Assembly: GCF_001273755.1 (NCBI RefSeq)
Contig: NZ_LGYA01000005.1
Span: 227,779 to 291,778 of the forward strand
DNA from: Peribacillus butanolivorans
GTDB taxonomy: Bacteria; Bacillota; Bacilli; Bacillales; DSM-1321
Direction of reading: 5' to 3'
DNA: 64,000 nucleotides
Within the stretch, counting starts at the first letter, position 1; every line of letters starts with the position of its first letter. This document shows, one piece after another, positions 53,701 to 63,116 of this stretch. The position numbers and the translations under genes are program-made. The notes beneath the pieces are model-generated. The model did no database searches. It was not told where the DNA came from and saw only the letters and a list, made by a program, of their open reading frames with translations.

Positions 53701-55271
53701 CAAACATGGTGGAGAAGGTTCCTTTTGAAGAAAGATATTCTTATACTTACCAAGGCAATTCTCAAGTTCTGGATCATATTCTTGTTTCTAATAATATTGC
53801 AGCAGAAACTAAGGTGAATATCGTCCATATAAATTCATCCTTTACAGAAGCTGATGGCCGCGCGAGTGACCATGATCCAGTCCTGATTCAAACAGAATTA
53901 AAACCAACACAAACACCACAGCCACAAAAAGTATATGACTTGGTCGGATTCACAACAAAAAAATTGGTAGTTGAAACACCTAACTCATTGGTCAAACTTG
54001 ATGCGACTTCGAATATCAAAGAAGGAATTTGGCTGAAGACAGATACGACTCTATCTGGTGAAGGTCTGAAGAAAACGAAAATCATAATCAGTCCAATAAA
54101 AAAGGAAACTGTCATTGATTTCTCAGGTGCCGAAGTCAAGGAAGTGTTGATTGATAACAGTAATGTAAAAGAAATCAGGGGAGCAGAAAATGTTCAAAAA
54201 TGGATTTTTAAAGAAGGTATAGATGTTTCTGGTATAAAATTCTATAATGCAAAAGGAGAAGCGATCGCTTCTCCCTTTATTCCAAAAGAAAATCGTCCTC
54301 CAGTAATAATAAAGACTATCGATAATCTCTCCGTGAAAGTTGGAGAAGATGTAAGTTTAAACTTAAACAATCATTTTTCAGATCCAGATAGCGATTCACT
54401 TTCTTATTCCACAACAATTGGTACGGTCTCAGGGTCCATACTAACAATTCCAACTAGTACAAAAGGTTCCTATATTGTTGCTGTCACTGCAAGAGACAAG
54501 TGGGAATCGAAAACAATTGCTACTTTCTCAGTAAACGTTACTGCCGACGATCAGCTTGAAACCTATTATCAAAAAGCTGAAGGTAAGACCGGGTCTGAAT
54601 TAAAGACGTCATTACATACTATTATTAAGTCACAAACGAAATTGACATACGCAAAGGTTTGGGATGCAATCAAAGATACAGACGAAGATCCTAAAAACCC
54701 AAACAATGTCATTTTACTTTACTCTGGTAAGTCTGTGGCAAAGTCGAATAATGGTGGAGGCAACGGTCAATGGAATCGTGAGCATGTCTGGGCAAAATCC
54801 CATGGTGATTTTGGTACCAGTGTAGGACCAGGAACAGATATTCATCATTTACGCCCCGAGGATGTTACCGTAAATAGTGTTAGGGGACATCTTGATTTTG
54901 ATAATGGCGGCAAAAAATATAGTGGATGTGAATGTTATTATGATACGGACTCTTGGGAACCACCTAACCGTGTTAAAGGTGATGTTGCGAGAATGATATT
55001 CTATATGGCTGTCCGCTATGAAGGGGATAACGGAGAAATTGATTTAGAGCTGTCAGATACAGTTAATACCTATCCCAAAGCATTGCATGGAAAATTTTCC
55101 ACTCTATTAGAGTGGAATGAATTAGACCCAGTTGATGACTTTGAACGCCGTCGAAACGATGTGATATATGAAAGATGGCAGCATAATCGCAATCCTTTTG
55201 TTGACCACCCTGAGTGGGCAAACGAAATCTGGAAAGCTGAGAAAATACAAGATATTAAAAAAGCAAGCTGA
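50733..55271 (+). CDS. Secreted multidomain nuclease: EEP domain plus endonuclease I domain
   Basis: Secreted 1512-residue protein. Signal peptide (about 1-32) is followed by an OB-type DUF6359 domain (PITVAEAIANNSGTATVQGY), two chitobiase-C-like domains (about 153-228 and 412-488: ATIYYTIDGSTPT, ATIYYTTDGQEPT), and OB-like segments. An endonuclease/exonuclease/phosphatase domain (about 750-1050) shows SYNVENFS, GLTEMQDNDG, VVLLGDFNDFEFSK and SDHDPVLI. A linker and cadherin-like Ig domain lead to an endonuclease I domain (about 1274-1500) with QWNREHVWAKSHG, DIHHLRPEDV and RGDVARMIFYM-like sequence. Two unrelated nuclease folds in one chain suggest processive digestion of extracellular nucleic acid. 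Confidence 0.88.
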   Translation: MKRKNWKIKINLILISTLILSFFAPMNSIVTKAAEPITVAEAIANNSGTATVQGYIVGYTTATNKYTKDPAKFAGDTNLAIADSPDETDPSKIIPVELKNSGTYRATYGLKTNPGNLGKKVLFTGTLTAYFSVPGLKDLSAANFIEETSPNKVEAVKASVAAGGVIDGTKVSLSSGTENATIYYTIDGSTPTSSSTQYTESITITKDMTIKAIALASGLDNSDIASFEYKIISLKSIAEVRKMTIGSSALTSGVVTAVFTSGTNNTVYIQDDTAGIVIYGSDLAVEAGDKISAKGTLADYNTLLELNVQKADVTILKKESIPVAEKLTAAQFEESKEAKLVTVKDVTVESVSNGTFIGKDGEGESLTLRPQDATLLSVGTTYDSITGVLGSYKDVYQLIPRSTLDIIQDANKVQTVVATPGTGFIKAGETVTLTSGTADATIYYTTDGQEPTKSSAVYTKPITINEATTLKTFAVKSGLTDGNISTFTYTISKGDVRIHDIQGAGHTSPYLNQNVTDIEGIVVSTIDNNNFFIQDQKPDNDINTSEGILVYKSANGVKIGDVVKVSGTVKEYVMEGYSEKATTDLPVTEISASAITVEKNGQALPDPIVIGKDRTPPTGKIDSDGLTVFNPAVDGIDFYESLEGMLVQLDSPKVVAPQEYGEVVVIPKNMETSTSAGGVKFTETDTHPERIHLKFDNDKYVAKTGDSFNGSITGVVSYGYSNFKVLTNKDKLPELQDGGTKREVTSIEPDGKKLTVASYNVENFSTKTDNEKLTKLAKAIVQNLKTPDIIGLTEMQDNDGEADSGTTDATESFKKLVAKIQAEGGPEYLFTDIAPEDKQDGGAPGGNIRVGFLYKKGTVSLTEGTKGKATESVGFNDGKLTLNPGRIDPTNAAFASSRKPLAAQFEFNGESVIVVANHFNSKGGDQPLFGKNQPPELKSEVQRLKIASIVNSFVKDIKSKDANANVVLLGDFNDFEFSKTLTALKGSELTNMVEKVPFEERYSYTYQGNSQVLDHILVSNNIAAETKVNIVHINSSFTEADGRASDHDPVLIQTELKPTQTPQPQKVYDLVGFTTKKLVVETPNSLVKLDATSNIKEGIWLKTDTTLSGEGLKKTKIIISPIKKETVIDFSGAEVKEVLIDNSNVKEIRGAENVQKWIFKEGIDVSGIKFYNAKGEAIASPFIPKENRPPVIIKTIDNLSVKVGEDVSLNLNNHFSDPDSDSLSYSTTIGTVSGSILTIPTSTKGSYIVAVTARDKWESKTIATFSVNVTADDQLETYYQKAEGKTGSELKTSLHTIIKSQTKLTYAKVWDAIKDTDEDPKNPNNVILLYSGKSVAKSNNGGGNGQWNREHVWAKSHGDFGTSVGPGTDIHHLRPEDVTVNSVRGHLDFDNGGKKYSGCECYYDTDSWEPPNRVKGDVARMIFYMAVRYEGDNGEIDLELSDTVNTYPKALHGKFSTLLEWNELDPVDDFERRRNDVIYERWQHNRNPFVDHPEWANEIWKAEKIQDIKKAS

Positions 55272-55285
55272 TATATTTTTGCACA

Positions 55286-55317
55286 GCTCATCGTCAATAC
55301 GGTGAGGTTTTTTTATA
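55286..55317 (+). terminator. Terminator after the secreted nuclease gene
   Basis: GCTCATCG and CGGTGAGG pair with one G-T around TCAATA, followed by T7. Confidence 0.75.
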
Positions 55318-55461
55318 CGTATGAGCTCAGCGATATTAAATTTTTTTCTCGTTAAGTAAAATCAGTTACTCTCTTATGCATCTCGCTATTCTGTGTATTA
55401 AAAGAAGCTCCAAATTCTTAGAGATAAAAAGTTAATTAAGTACTCCTAACCTGGGGTGATG

Positions 55462-55584
55462 ATGAATTTTATCAGAAAAATACAGTTTGCTATTCAAATA
55501 GATTTACAGAAAATGAAGAAGCATATTTATGATTGCTATTACACTAAATATCACAATGTACAATGTCGCAAGAGCCATAGTTGA
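55462..55584 (+). CDS. Possible small ORF (40 residues)
   Basis: MNFIRKIQFAIQIDLQKMKK leads a Lys/Tyr/His-rich 40-residue frame preceded by GGGGTGATG. I do not recognise it. It is the only candidate gene in the 415-base gap between the nuclease and LytB-like genes and may be chance. Confidence 0.25.
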   Translation: MNFIRKIQFAIQIDLQKMKKHIYDCYYTKYHNVQCRKSHS

Positions 55585-55686
55585 TGTCAAAGTAAAATTG
55601 TTGTGACTAATAAATGGGTCAATATTAATATAAAAATCTTTTGAATATCAATCTAGAGGTTGGTAAAGAAATGAGGATGAACTAGA

Positions 55687-57774
55687 ATGAGAAGTTTGAA
55701 GTATCTTTTTATTGCTTTCTTTATCATTTTTTCTACATTACCTGCACATGAAGCAGAGGCAGCCGAAGAGCATACATCGATGAAAGTGAAACTGGAAAAT
55801 TTCTTAGGAAACCAAACAAGTGTTACACTAACGGCAACAGGGGACTATCAAACTTCTGATAAAGAGGTATTTATCAAGGCAGGTGAAGAGCTGACTGTGA
55901 AAGTAGAGTCAGGAAAACTCGTGGTGTACAAAAACTCCCAGAAGAAAGGGATATTTGCTTCCATTATGGTAACTCCGGTTAAACAAGATTCTTTACTTTC
56001 CATCAATAACCGTCCGTATCCCGGTTCCTTGGAATTTACAGTTGATGGCAGTTTTATTCGCCCTATCAATCATGTTTATATTGAAGATTATCTAAAGGGT
56101 GTGGTTCCAAGGGAAATGCCGGCATTATGGCATATCGAAGCAGTAAAAGCACAGGCAATTGCGGCCCGTACTTATGCACTTCGCTATCAATCTAAGGTGA
56201 TTAATGATACGGTTTCTTACCAGGTATATGGAGGAGCTGATGGTCACTCCCACTCTAATTTAGCCGTTGAACAGACAACGGGTATGGTAATCAAGCATGA
56301 GGGGAATTTAATCGAAGCACTCTTTTCCTCGAGCAATGGCGGCATGACGGAATTAAATTCTAATGTTTGGACAAGTGGAGAGCCTCTTGCTTATTTGTCA
56401 ATTAAAGAAGATTCATATGATCCGAAATTAAAATGGATGATAGCTCTGGATAAAAAGCAAATAGATTTAACGAATCTCGATGTATCAAAGCCGGAAGATT
56501 GGTGGACAAGCGTACAAGAAGAGGACAAAACGATTATTCCTAATCTGAAGAATTGGCTTCAAAATAATGGATATGCTAAAAAGGATATTAAAATAACGGA
56601 AATTCCCGTTCTAACCTTAACGGATAAAACATCTGGAGGCCGGGTTACGAAAGGTTCAATCCAGATGAACTTTTATGTGAAGGATCTTACTGATGATAAG
56701 GGGAAATTAGTAATGCAAAATGTCACCCTTACGAATGTCGAGGCTTCAAAAATCCGGGCCATGGTGGGACTGGGTAATATGAAGAGTTACCTAGTCGATA
56801 ATTCAACATCAACGGATCCAGCCAAGATTAAAATTGATGGATTTGGATACGGCCATGGAGTTGGACTAAGTCAGTATGGAGCAAAACACAGAGCAGAAGC
56901 GGGTCAAACATATCAGGGGATTTTAGAATTTTATTATCCGAATACAAGTATAGTGAGGGAATATAGTAACGCTGCGGCTGGATCTGAAACTGATCCTGTT
57001 GTGAATAAAGATATAACGGCACCGAGAATCACGAGCGTGAAGGCTAAGGAAGATTATCTAAATAGTAAGGTCAACTTCACGTATGCTATTGATGAAGATG
57101 CTACCGTATCCCTCACGATTAAAGATAAAAATAGCAAGGTGATAGCCACCCCAATTAGTAGGAAATCTATGAAAAAGGGAAGTCAGGTGGCTGCCTGGAA
57201 CACGAAAGCCGTAAGTAATGGAAACTACACAGCGGAAATTACCGCAACTGATAGAGACGGAAATAAAGGTACTGTAACACAAGCGTTTAAAGTAAATAAG
57301 GATATAACAGCACCGAATATCACGAGTATTGATACATCAGGAAATTACAGTACAGAAAAAGCAAGCATTACGTATACCATAAGCGAAGCAGCTAAAGTTA
57401 CGGTGCAAGTCAAGAACAGTAAAGAAAAAGTGATAGCCACCCCGACCGATACGGCATCGCTGAAGAAAGGTAGTCAATCAGCTACCTGGAACTTTAAAAA
57501 TGTGTCCAACGGTACGTATACAGTGACGATCACTGCCAAGGATGCAAGTAATAATCAAAGAACGGTTTCAAAGAAAATCTCTATCAAGAAGACAACCGGA
57601 AAAGTGACGGCTAGCGTACTTAATATTAGAGAGAAAACAAATACATCCTCTAAAATCGTCGGAAAGCTAAAGAAAAACCAAACTGTGACGATTCTGGCCC
57701 AACAAGGAGATTGGTATAAAATAAAGAATGGAAGCCAAATCGGGTATGTTTCAAAAGAATATGTGAAAAAGTAA
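55687..57774 (+). CDS. LytB-like SpoIID-domain protein with C-terminal SH3 domain
   Basis: Secreted 695-residue protein. Signal peptide (about 1-25), then a SpoIID/LytB domain with VVPREMPALWHIEAVKAQAIAARTYALRYQ (catalytic-Glu region) and GYGHGVGLSQYGAKHRA. Two FlgD-like Ig repeats follow (about 440-630, each starting KDITAP), and a bacterial SH3 domain ends the protein (VTASVLNIREKTNTSSKIVG). B. subtilis LytB, of similar length and domain, modifies the major amidase LytC; here the SH3 domain would supply wall binding. It is the second SpoIID-type protein in the window. The ribosome site GAGGATGA is moderate. Confidence 0.87.
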   Translation: MRSLKYLFIAFFIIFSTLPAHEAEAAEEHTSMKVKLENFLGNQTSVTLTATGDYQTSDKEVFIKAGEELTVKVESGKLVVYKNSQKKGIFASIMVTPVKQDSLLSINNRPYPGSLEFTVDGSFIRPINHVYIEDYLKGVVPREMPALWHIEAVKAQAIAARTYALRYQSKVINDTVSYQVYGGADGHSHSNLAVEQTTGMVIKHEGNLIEALFSSSNGGMTELNSNVWTSGEPLAYLSIKEDSYDPKLKWMIALDKKQIDLTNLDVSKPEDWWTSVQEEDKTIIPNLKNWLQNNGYAKKDIKITEIPVLTLTDKTSGGRVTKGSIQMNFYVKDLTDDKGKLVMQNVTLTNVEASKIRAMVGLGNMKSYLVDNSTSTDPAKIKIDGFGYGHGVGLSQYGAKHRAEAGQTYQGILEFYYPNTSIVREYSNAAAGSETDPVVNKDITAPRITSVKAKEDYLNSKVNFTYAIDEDATVSLTIKDKNSKVIATPISRKSMKKGSQVAAWNTKAVSNGNYTAEITATDRDGNKGTVTQAFKVNKDITAPNITSIDTSGNYSTEKASITYTISEAAKVTVQVKNSKEKVIATPTDTASLKKGSQSATWNFKNVSNGTYTVTITAKDASNNQRTVSKKISIKKTTGKVTASVLNIREKTNTSSKIVGKLKKNQTVTILAQQGDWYKIKNGSQIGYVSKEYVKK

Positions 57775-57782
57775 CTACTTGA

Positions 57783-57815
57783 GACGCCATATTTAAACTA
57801 TATGGCGTCTTTTTG
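57783..57815. terminator. Terminator after the LytB-like gene
   Basis: GACGCCATAT and ATATGGCGTC form a perfect 10-bp stem with loop TTAAACT and T5. The 270 bases from here to the alkaline phosphatase stop hold no gene I can support. Confidence 0.9.
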
Positions 57816-58084
57816 AATAAGTTGGTTTTATAGTAGCGGATTCGAGGGATCTTAGCCAGTAGAGCGACAAATCTGACATTCAAAAAATTTACCTTTCAAA
57901 AAGTGGGTCGAAACATTCAATTTAAGGTCTGGAAAAAATCTGGACAAGGTTCTTAACACGATATAAACAGGATCTAATGTTACGATAGGCAAAGCAGAAA
58001 TATTTATCCGCAGAATATCCCTTGAACTCCGAAAAAATCTATCTTTTGACACAGTAGAATATCTGAACAGAGGGATGAATAAAT

Positions 58085-59515
58085 TCATTCCTCTTTTGTA
58101 TGATGCTGGCCAGGTGTAAATGGTACACGGGCGGCTTTTGTGATGATTTGCGATATATCTGTATTATCAATGACTCCATCAAAGTATTCACTGCCTGGGC
58201 CCGTTGCAAAAACAGGAATCATATTGGCGGTATGTCCTCCTGTTGTACTGGCTGCTCGTACGCTGCGGTCAGCTACTCCTGCTTTATAATAGTTGGCAAT
58301 TGTGCTTCCGATTTCCCAATCTATTTGATGCTGTGGATAGACAAGGGTTCTATTCTTTCTTACGTTATCAATGAATTGATGGACCTCTTTATTGGTAAGA
58401 GATATATGAGCATACTTTTTAAATACGGAAACGACACTTTCGGGATTGATTTCATTATTTTTATCGAAAGTAAGTTGCTTGGACATATATTCAGAAGAAA
58501 CGTTGATCCTTTTCAATGCACTGATATCCATTGTTTCAGAAGCAGAGGTACCCATTGTTTCATGGTCTGCAAGCACTACAATAAGGGTATCATTTCTGTT
58601 CTTAGCCCAGTCTACAACCTGTTTTACAGTCTGATCAAATTCGATTGTTTCCTTCCATATCCCAGTGATATCCGCAGCATGCTCCGTATGGTCAATTCGT
58701 GCACCTTCAGTCATTAAAAAGAATCCATTATCACCCTTAGACAAAATTTCGATTGCTTTGGTTGTCATTTCGGGTAGTGATGGCTCCTGTGAATGAAATT
58801 CTTCTTTATCAAGCTTGAAATTCATATAAGTAGGGTGAAACAGTCCCAGAAGTTTTTCTGATTTTTGAACCGAATCAAGTTCTTGCTTATTAGCCGTAAC
58901 CCTATAGCCAGCTTCTTTAAATTTAGCGACTAAATCTACACCATTTTGCTTATCCGCTCCGAAATAACTGGCTCCACCGCCAAGAATAACATCGATACGA
59001 TTATCAAAGAGTTGTCTCGCGATATGTGCGCCACCTGTCCAGCGGTTTGATACACTGGCACCAAAAGCAGCAGGGGTGGCATCGACAACCATATTGGTTG
59101 AGATAATCCCGACTTTTTTTCCGCTCATTTGAAAGGCATCCAGTATACTGTCTACTTCAGAACCATTTGAATCTACACCGATTGATTCATTGTTGGTTTT
59201 GACACCTGTGGCAATCGCTGAACCCCCAGCAGCCGAGTCAGTGACAAAATTATTAGCGGAATAGGTACGCATCAGTGCGACATGCTCTAACTTTTCCAAA
59301 TGTAAAATTCCTGTTTTTCCATATTCAAATTGCCTGGCAATGTCTATTGCACCCAACCCCATGCCATCACCAATTAACAAAATGACATTTTTCGGAGTGT
59401 TTTGCGCTTCTGCATGAATAGGAGATGCTAAGCCAATAAGGCAGAAGAGAACGAGTAGTCCAAATTGATAAGGTCGTCTAGGTTTATGAATGAATTTTTT
59501 AGTTGTCTTATTCAT
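58085..59515 (-). CDS. Alkaline phosphatase
   Basis: Secreted phosphomonoesterase of 476 residues releasing phosphate from esters outside the cell. The signal peptide ends at IHAEAQ. Metal-site and catalytic motifs are VILLIGDGMG (Asp ligand), TDSAAGGSAIATG with nucleophile Ser94, FFLMTEGARIDHTEH (Glu, Asp, His ligands), LADHETMG (Asp-His) and STTGGHTANMIP (His). It belongs to the PhoA/PhoB family of Bacillus, which is usually PhoP-controlled under phosphate starvation; I could not confirm PhoP boxes. GGAGG precedes the ATG on the minus strand. Divergent from secA2. Confidence 0.92.
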   Translation of the reverse strand: MNKTTKKFIHKPRRPYQFGLLVLFCLIGLASPIHAEAQNTPKNVILLIGDGMGLGAIDIARQFEYGKTGILHLEKLEHVALMRTYSANNFVTDSAAGGSAIATGVKTNNESIGVDSNGSEVDSILDAFQMSGKKVGIISTNMVVDATPAAFGASVSNRWTGGAHIARQLFDNRIDVILGGGASYFGADKQNGVDLVAKFKEAGYRVTANKQELDSVQKSEKLLGLFHPTYMNFKLDKEEFHSQEPSLPEMTTKAIEILSKGDNGFFLMTEGARIDHTEHAADITGIWKETIEFDQTVKQVVDWAKNRNDTLIVVLADHETMGTSASETMDISALKRINVSSEYMSKQLTFDKNNEINPESVVSVFKKYAHISLTNKEVHQFIDNVRKNRTLVYPQHQIDWEIGSTIANYYKAGVADRSVRAASTTGGHTANMIPVFATGPGSEYFDGVIDNTDISQIITKAARVPFTPGQHHTKEE

Positions 59516-59832
59516 ATGTAATCCTCCATTTGGTGTAAGTCTTTCTATTATTTGTTGAAATCCATAAAAAAACTCTTCCTTAATATCAGGAAGGGTTTAA
59601 TCTTATATGTGGCTATATCTGCATGATTTGCATTTCATCCAGATTTGAACCAGATTACAGCCTGGGAGAAAGCAGCGAAAATTCCTGTTACGAGGGTCTT
59701 ACAAAAATCGAAAAAATCCTTTCACACTGCTATTTGCTATGGATAGGTAATTATTGATAAAAGTTCAATATATACCTATATATGATATAATTTCTCTAGA
59801 TCTACAATTGATATTATAGGAGAGAAAATCCT
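59516..59832. other. Divergent intergenic region, alkaline phosphatase / secA2
   Basis: A 317-base gap with both promoters. An AACTCTTCCT-AGGAAGGGTTT hairpin lies at 59571-59598. TATGATATAAT near 59781-59791 is a good -10 candidate for secA2, but no -35 at a proper spacing was found. Confidence 0.5.
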
Positions 59833-62223
59833 ATGTTAACTAGTATGAAGAAGATATTTAATGAGAGTTCTAAAGACTTAAAAAGAATTTATAAGTTTGT
59901 AGATAATGTGAATCAATTAGAGATTAAATATAAAAAATATTCGGATGATGAATTGAGAGGCATGAAGGATACATTTAAAAGTCTCCTTGCTTCTGGTAAA
60001 ACCTTGATGGATATACAAGTTGATGCCTTTGCTGTGGTGCGGGAAGCAACCAGACGTGTATTGGGACTTCGGCACTATGATGTTCAGCTTATAGGAGGTT
60101 TTGTCTTAAATGAGGGAGCCATAGCTCAAATGAACACAGGTGAGGGTAAAACACTTGTTGCAGCCTTACCTAGCTATTTACACTCATTGGAAGGAAAAGG
60201 TGTTCATATTATCACGGCGAATGAGTATCTGGCATGCAGAGATAAAGAATTAATGGGCCAGGTTCATGAATTTCTTGGCTTGTCGGTTGGCTTGAATATT
60301 TCTAAAATGCAGCCTTCAGCAAAGCGTGAAGCCTATGCAGCAGATATTACATATGGAACGGGAACGGAATTTGGTTTTGATTACCTGCGTGATAATATGG
60401 TTTTTCGAAAAGAGGAAAAGGTGCAAAAGGGCCACCAATTTGCGATTGTCGATGAAATTGATAGCATCTTGATTGATGAAGCAAGAACGCCTTTAATCAT
60501 TGCTGGAAAATCAAGTGATGGGGCAGAGCTTTTTCATATTACAGCACAGATCATGAAGACATTAAATGAGGATGAAGATTATGAGATTTCTAACGAATCG
60601 AAAGCGACCTTTTTAACAGATCAAGGTGCGGCCAGGATTGAAAAAGCATTTGGAGTCAATAATTTGTATGACTTAGAGCATCAGGAGTTATTGCATAATG
60701 TGTCGCAGGCACTTAAAGCTCATGCCATTATGAAATTAGATGTGGACTATATCGTCAAGGATGGAGAGATTTCTTTGATCGATAAATTCACAGGCAGAGT
60801 GATGGAAGGACGTAGTTTTAGTGAAGGGCTTCAGCAGGCAATTGAAGCAAAAGAAGGCTTGGAAATTTCCGAAGAGAACGAAACACAGGCTACAATTACC
60901 ATCCAAAATTATTTCCGTTTATATAACTCGCTTTCAGGGATGACTGGAAGTGCTATGCCTTCAAAGTCAGAATTTTGGGAAACATATCAGCTGCCTGTTA
61001 TTGAAATTCCAACGAATAAGCCTATTCAGCGTTGTGATGAACCGGATTTAATTTTTAAAGATGAAATAAGTAAAATCAATAAAATTGTTTCGGAAGTAAA
61101 ACGAATTCATGGAGAAGGAAGGCCAATTCTAATAGGTACGACTTCCATTGAAAAATCGGAAGCACTGTCCGTTCATTTAGAGAGGGAAAGAATTCAACAT
61201 CAGATCCTTAATGCAAAAACGGAAGAAGGCGAAGCAGGAATTATCGCCAACGCCGGGAAAAAAAATCAAGTTATGCTTGCTACGAACATGGCTGGAAGAG
61301 GAACGGATATTTTACTTGATGAAGAAGTTAAGGAATTAGGTGGTCTTCATATTATCGGAACGGAGCGTCACGAAAGCAATCGGATTGATATGCAGCTCCG
61401 TGGACGGTCCGGACGACAAGGGGACCCAGGCTCTACACAATTTATCATTTCCCTGGAAGATGAATTGTTTGATTACTATGATGAAGAAGAAATTGAACGA
61501 TATATGAAGAAAGTCAAAACGGATGTAAATGGTATGGTGGTAGGTCCCGCTCCAGAAAAATTTGTAAAAAAGGTGCAGGAAACGATTCAGCATATGTATC
61601 AATCAAGCCGTAACCACTTATTGAAATTAGAACATGCATTAAATGAGCAAAGTAAAATTATTTATTCGATGAGAGATAGAATCTTGAATCTCAATCCTGA
61701 CCAAATGTTCACCATTATTTTTGAATATATTGAGAAATACATCCGTCAACTCGTTTTGAAATATTATCCTGAATATATGGAACAACCAAATTTAAAGGCT
61801 TTTATTGAAGAGCTCTCCCTTGTATTTTTTGCATTAGATTGGCAGGAAATTGACGTGCAAAATTTAGATGGGTCTAAAGTGAAAGCTAAAGCACTGGCTG
61901 CATTTGACGAGATAAAACCCATGATCTTAACATTTCAGGACAATGTTGATTGGGTAAGCCAGCTTCGCGCCTTTATGCTACAACAAATAGATATGAACTG
62001 GATAAGCCATGTAGGTGAAATGAATAGAGTGAAGGAAGGCATTGGTTTAAATGCCTACGGTCAACAGGACCCTTATATGTTGTTTGAAAAAGAAGCACTT
62101 GATCAATTTGAACAGCTATTAGTCGAAATTGAGTCAGGCACCAGTACAAACTTTATGGAATTTTATAAAAACCAATTGGATGATGAAGAGGAAGAACTTG
62201 AAGAAAAGGAGGATGAGAAGTAA
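59833..62223 (+). CDS. secA2: Accessory Sec translocase ATPase SecA2
   Basis: ATPase that drives export of selected proteins through SecYEG; in Bacillus anthracis SecA2 serves S-layer proteins. The 796-residue product has Walker A MNTGEGKT (about residue 104), DEID box VDEIDSILIDEART, the substrate-crosslinking region, GRGTDI, and the helical scaffold and wing domains. It lacks the C-terminal zinc-binding motif of housekeeping SecA, ending instead in an acidic EEEELEEKEDEK tail. AGGAGAG stands 8 bases before ATG 59833. The slaP gene follows with a one-base overlap, which marks it as the S-layer-type SecA2. Confidence 0.93.
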   Translation: MLTSMKKIFNESSKDLKRIYKFVDNVNQLEIKYKKYSDDELRGMKDTFKSLLASGKTLMDIQVDAFAVVREATRRVLGLRHYDVQLIGGFVLNEGAIAQMNTGEGKTLVAALPSYLHSLEGKGVHIITANEYLACRDKELMGQVHEFLGLSVGLNISKMQPSAKREAYAADITYGTGTEFGFDYLRDNMVFRKEEKVQKGHQFAIVDEIDSILIDEARTPLIIAGKSSDGAELFHITAQIMKTLNEDEDYEISNESKATFLTDQGAARIEKAFGVNNLYDLEHQELLHNVSQALKAHAIMKLDVDYIVKDGEISLIDKFTGRVMEGRSFSEGLQQAIEAKEGLEISEENETQATITIQNYFRLYNSLSGMTGSAMPSKSEFWETYQLPVIEIPTNKPIQRCDEPDLIFKDEISKINKIVSEVKRIHGEGRPILIGTTSIEKSEALSVHLERERIQHQILNAKTEEGEAGIIANAGKKNQVMLATNMAGRGTDILLDEEVKELGGLHIIGTERHESNRIDMQLRGRSGRQGDPGSTQFIISLEDELFDYYDEEEIERYMKKVKTDVNGMVVGPAPEKFVKKVQETIQHMYQSSRNHLLKLEHALNEQSKIIYSMRDRILNLNPDQMFTIIFEYIEKYIRQLVLKYYPEYMEQPNLKAFIEELSLVFFALDWQEIDVQNLDGSKVKAKALAAFDEIKPMILTFQDNVDWVSQLRAFMLQQIDMNWISHVGEMNRVKEGIGLNAYGQQDPYMLFEKEALDQFEQLLVEIESGTSTNFMEFYKNQLDDEEEELEEKEDEK

Positions 62224-63107
62224 TGGGCCTATTTGGAAGAGGTGAGAAGATAAAAGAAGCATTGCAGAGTAACAAGGTAACAATGGAAGATTCCGTATCA
62301 ACTGTTGATGCTGCAATTAATACTTCCTTGGTTTTTCATGAGGAAGCGGATTTTTCCAAACAGGAAAGATATGTACTTCAGTTTCATCATCAACAGTTGT
62401 CTTTGTTAAAACCGAATCAAATTTCTATCTCAGAAGTTCGGTTATCAAGGTTTGAAGAAGATGTAATAATTATGGCTTTTATTCGTAATACATTAGATAA
62501 GGCTGTAAGCTTTGAATTAGTGGATTTATTGTTGCTGGATGAAAATGGACAAGTTCTGGCGAAGAAGTCCTTCGATTTGACGGAAATGGGAGAAATACCA
62601 GCCCTTTCATGTATGCCGTGGAGCTTTATGTTTGAAGAGGAAGATATTCTAGTGGAGTCGATACCAGACAAAGGTTGGAAGATAGCATTTGAACTAAAGA
62701 ATCAGGAATCTATGGAGCATGCATTGGATTTGGCACCGATCTGGATAGAACAGCTTTCCGAAGCTCAACGAGAGAATTTACAGCGGCTTGTTACCGGACT
62801 GCCAAAGATCAATCAAGGTGAAGTTAATTTTATGGGACTAGAAGCTACTTTGAAAGAAAATAATCAATTAGCAGTCACCGTTTTGGTTCGTAATGGCAGT
62901 GATAAACAGATTAAAATTGAAAAACTACCATTGATTGTAGAGGATGCAGATGGAGACCAGGTTTGCCAAGGTGGATTTTCTCTTGAAGACTTTGAAGTGA
63001 AGGCGAATACAAGCAAGCCATGGACGTTTATTTTTCCGGGTGAACTAGTAACAAAGAAAAATCCCGATTTGACAAGTTGGAAAGTATACCCACCAATTTC
63101 TAAATAG
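62223..63107 (+). CDS. slaP: Accessory Sec system S-layer assembly protein SlaP
   Basis: A 294-residue cytoplasmic protein without signal peptide, the partner of SecA2 in S-layer protein export in B. anthracis. It shows two related beta-rich halves: roughly 60-170 and 200-294 repeat a pattern ending in W-(S/T)-F-x-F (MPWSFMFEE and KPWTFIFPG). The start shares one base with the secA2 stop (TAATG), so translation is coupled, and GGAGGATGAG provides the ribosome site. Assignment rests on this pairing, length and the repeated motif. Confidence 0.88.
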   Translation: MGLFGRGEKIKEALQSNKVTMEDSVSTVDAAINTSLVFHEEADFSKQERYVLQFHHQQLSLLKPNQISISEVRLSRFEEDVIIMAFIRNTLDKAVSFELVDLLLLDENGQVLAKKSFDLTEMGEIPALSCMPWSFMFEEEDILVESIPDKGWKIAFELKNQESMEHALDLAPIWIEQLSEAQRENLQRLVTGLPKINQGEVNFMGLEATLKENNQLAVTVLVRNGSDKQIKIEKLPLIVEDADGDQVCQGGFSLEDFEVKANTSKPWTFIFPGELVTKKNPDLTSWKVYPPISK

Positions 63108-63116
63108 TGAAGTTGA

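Noticed and set aside
57852..58088. 78-codon minus-strand frame overlapping the alkaline phosphatase stop by ATGA
   Set aside because: The overlap and AGAGG are suggestive, but the protein has no recognisable character and the codon use is unlike its neighbours. Left out as probable chance.
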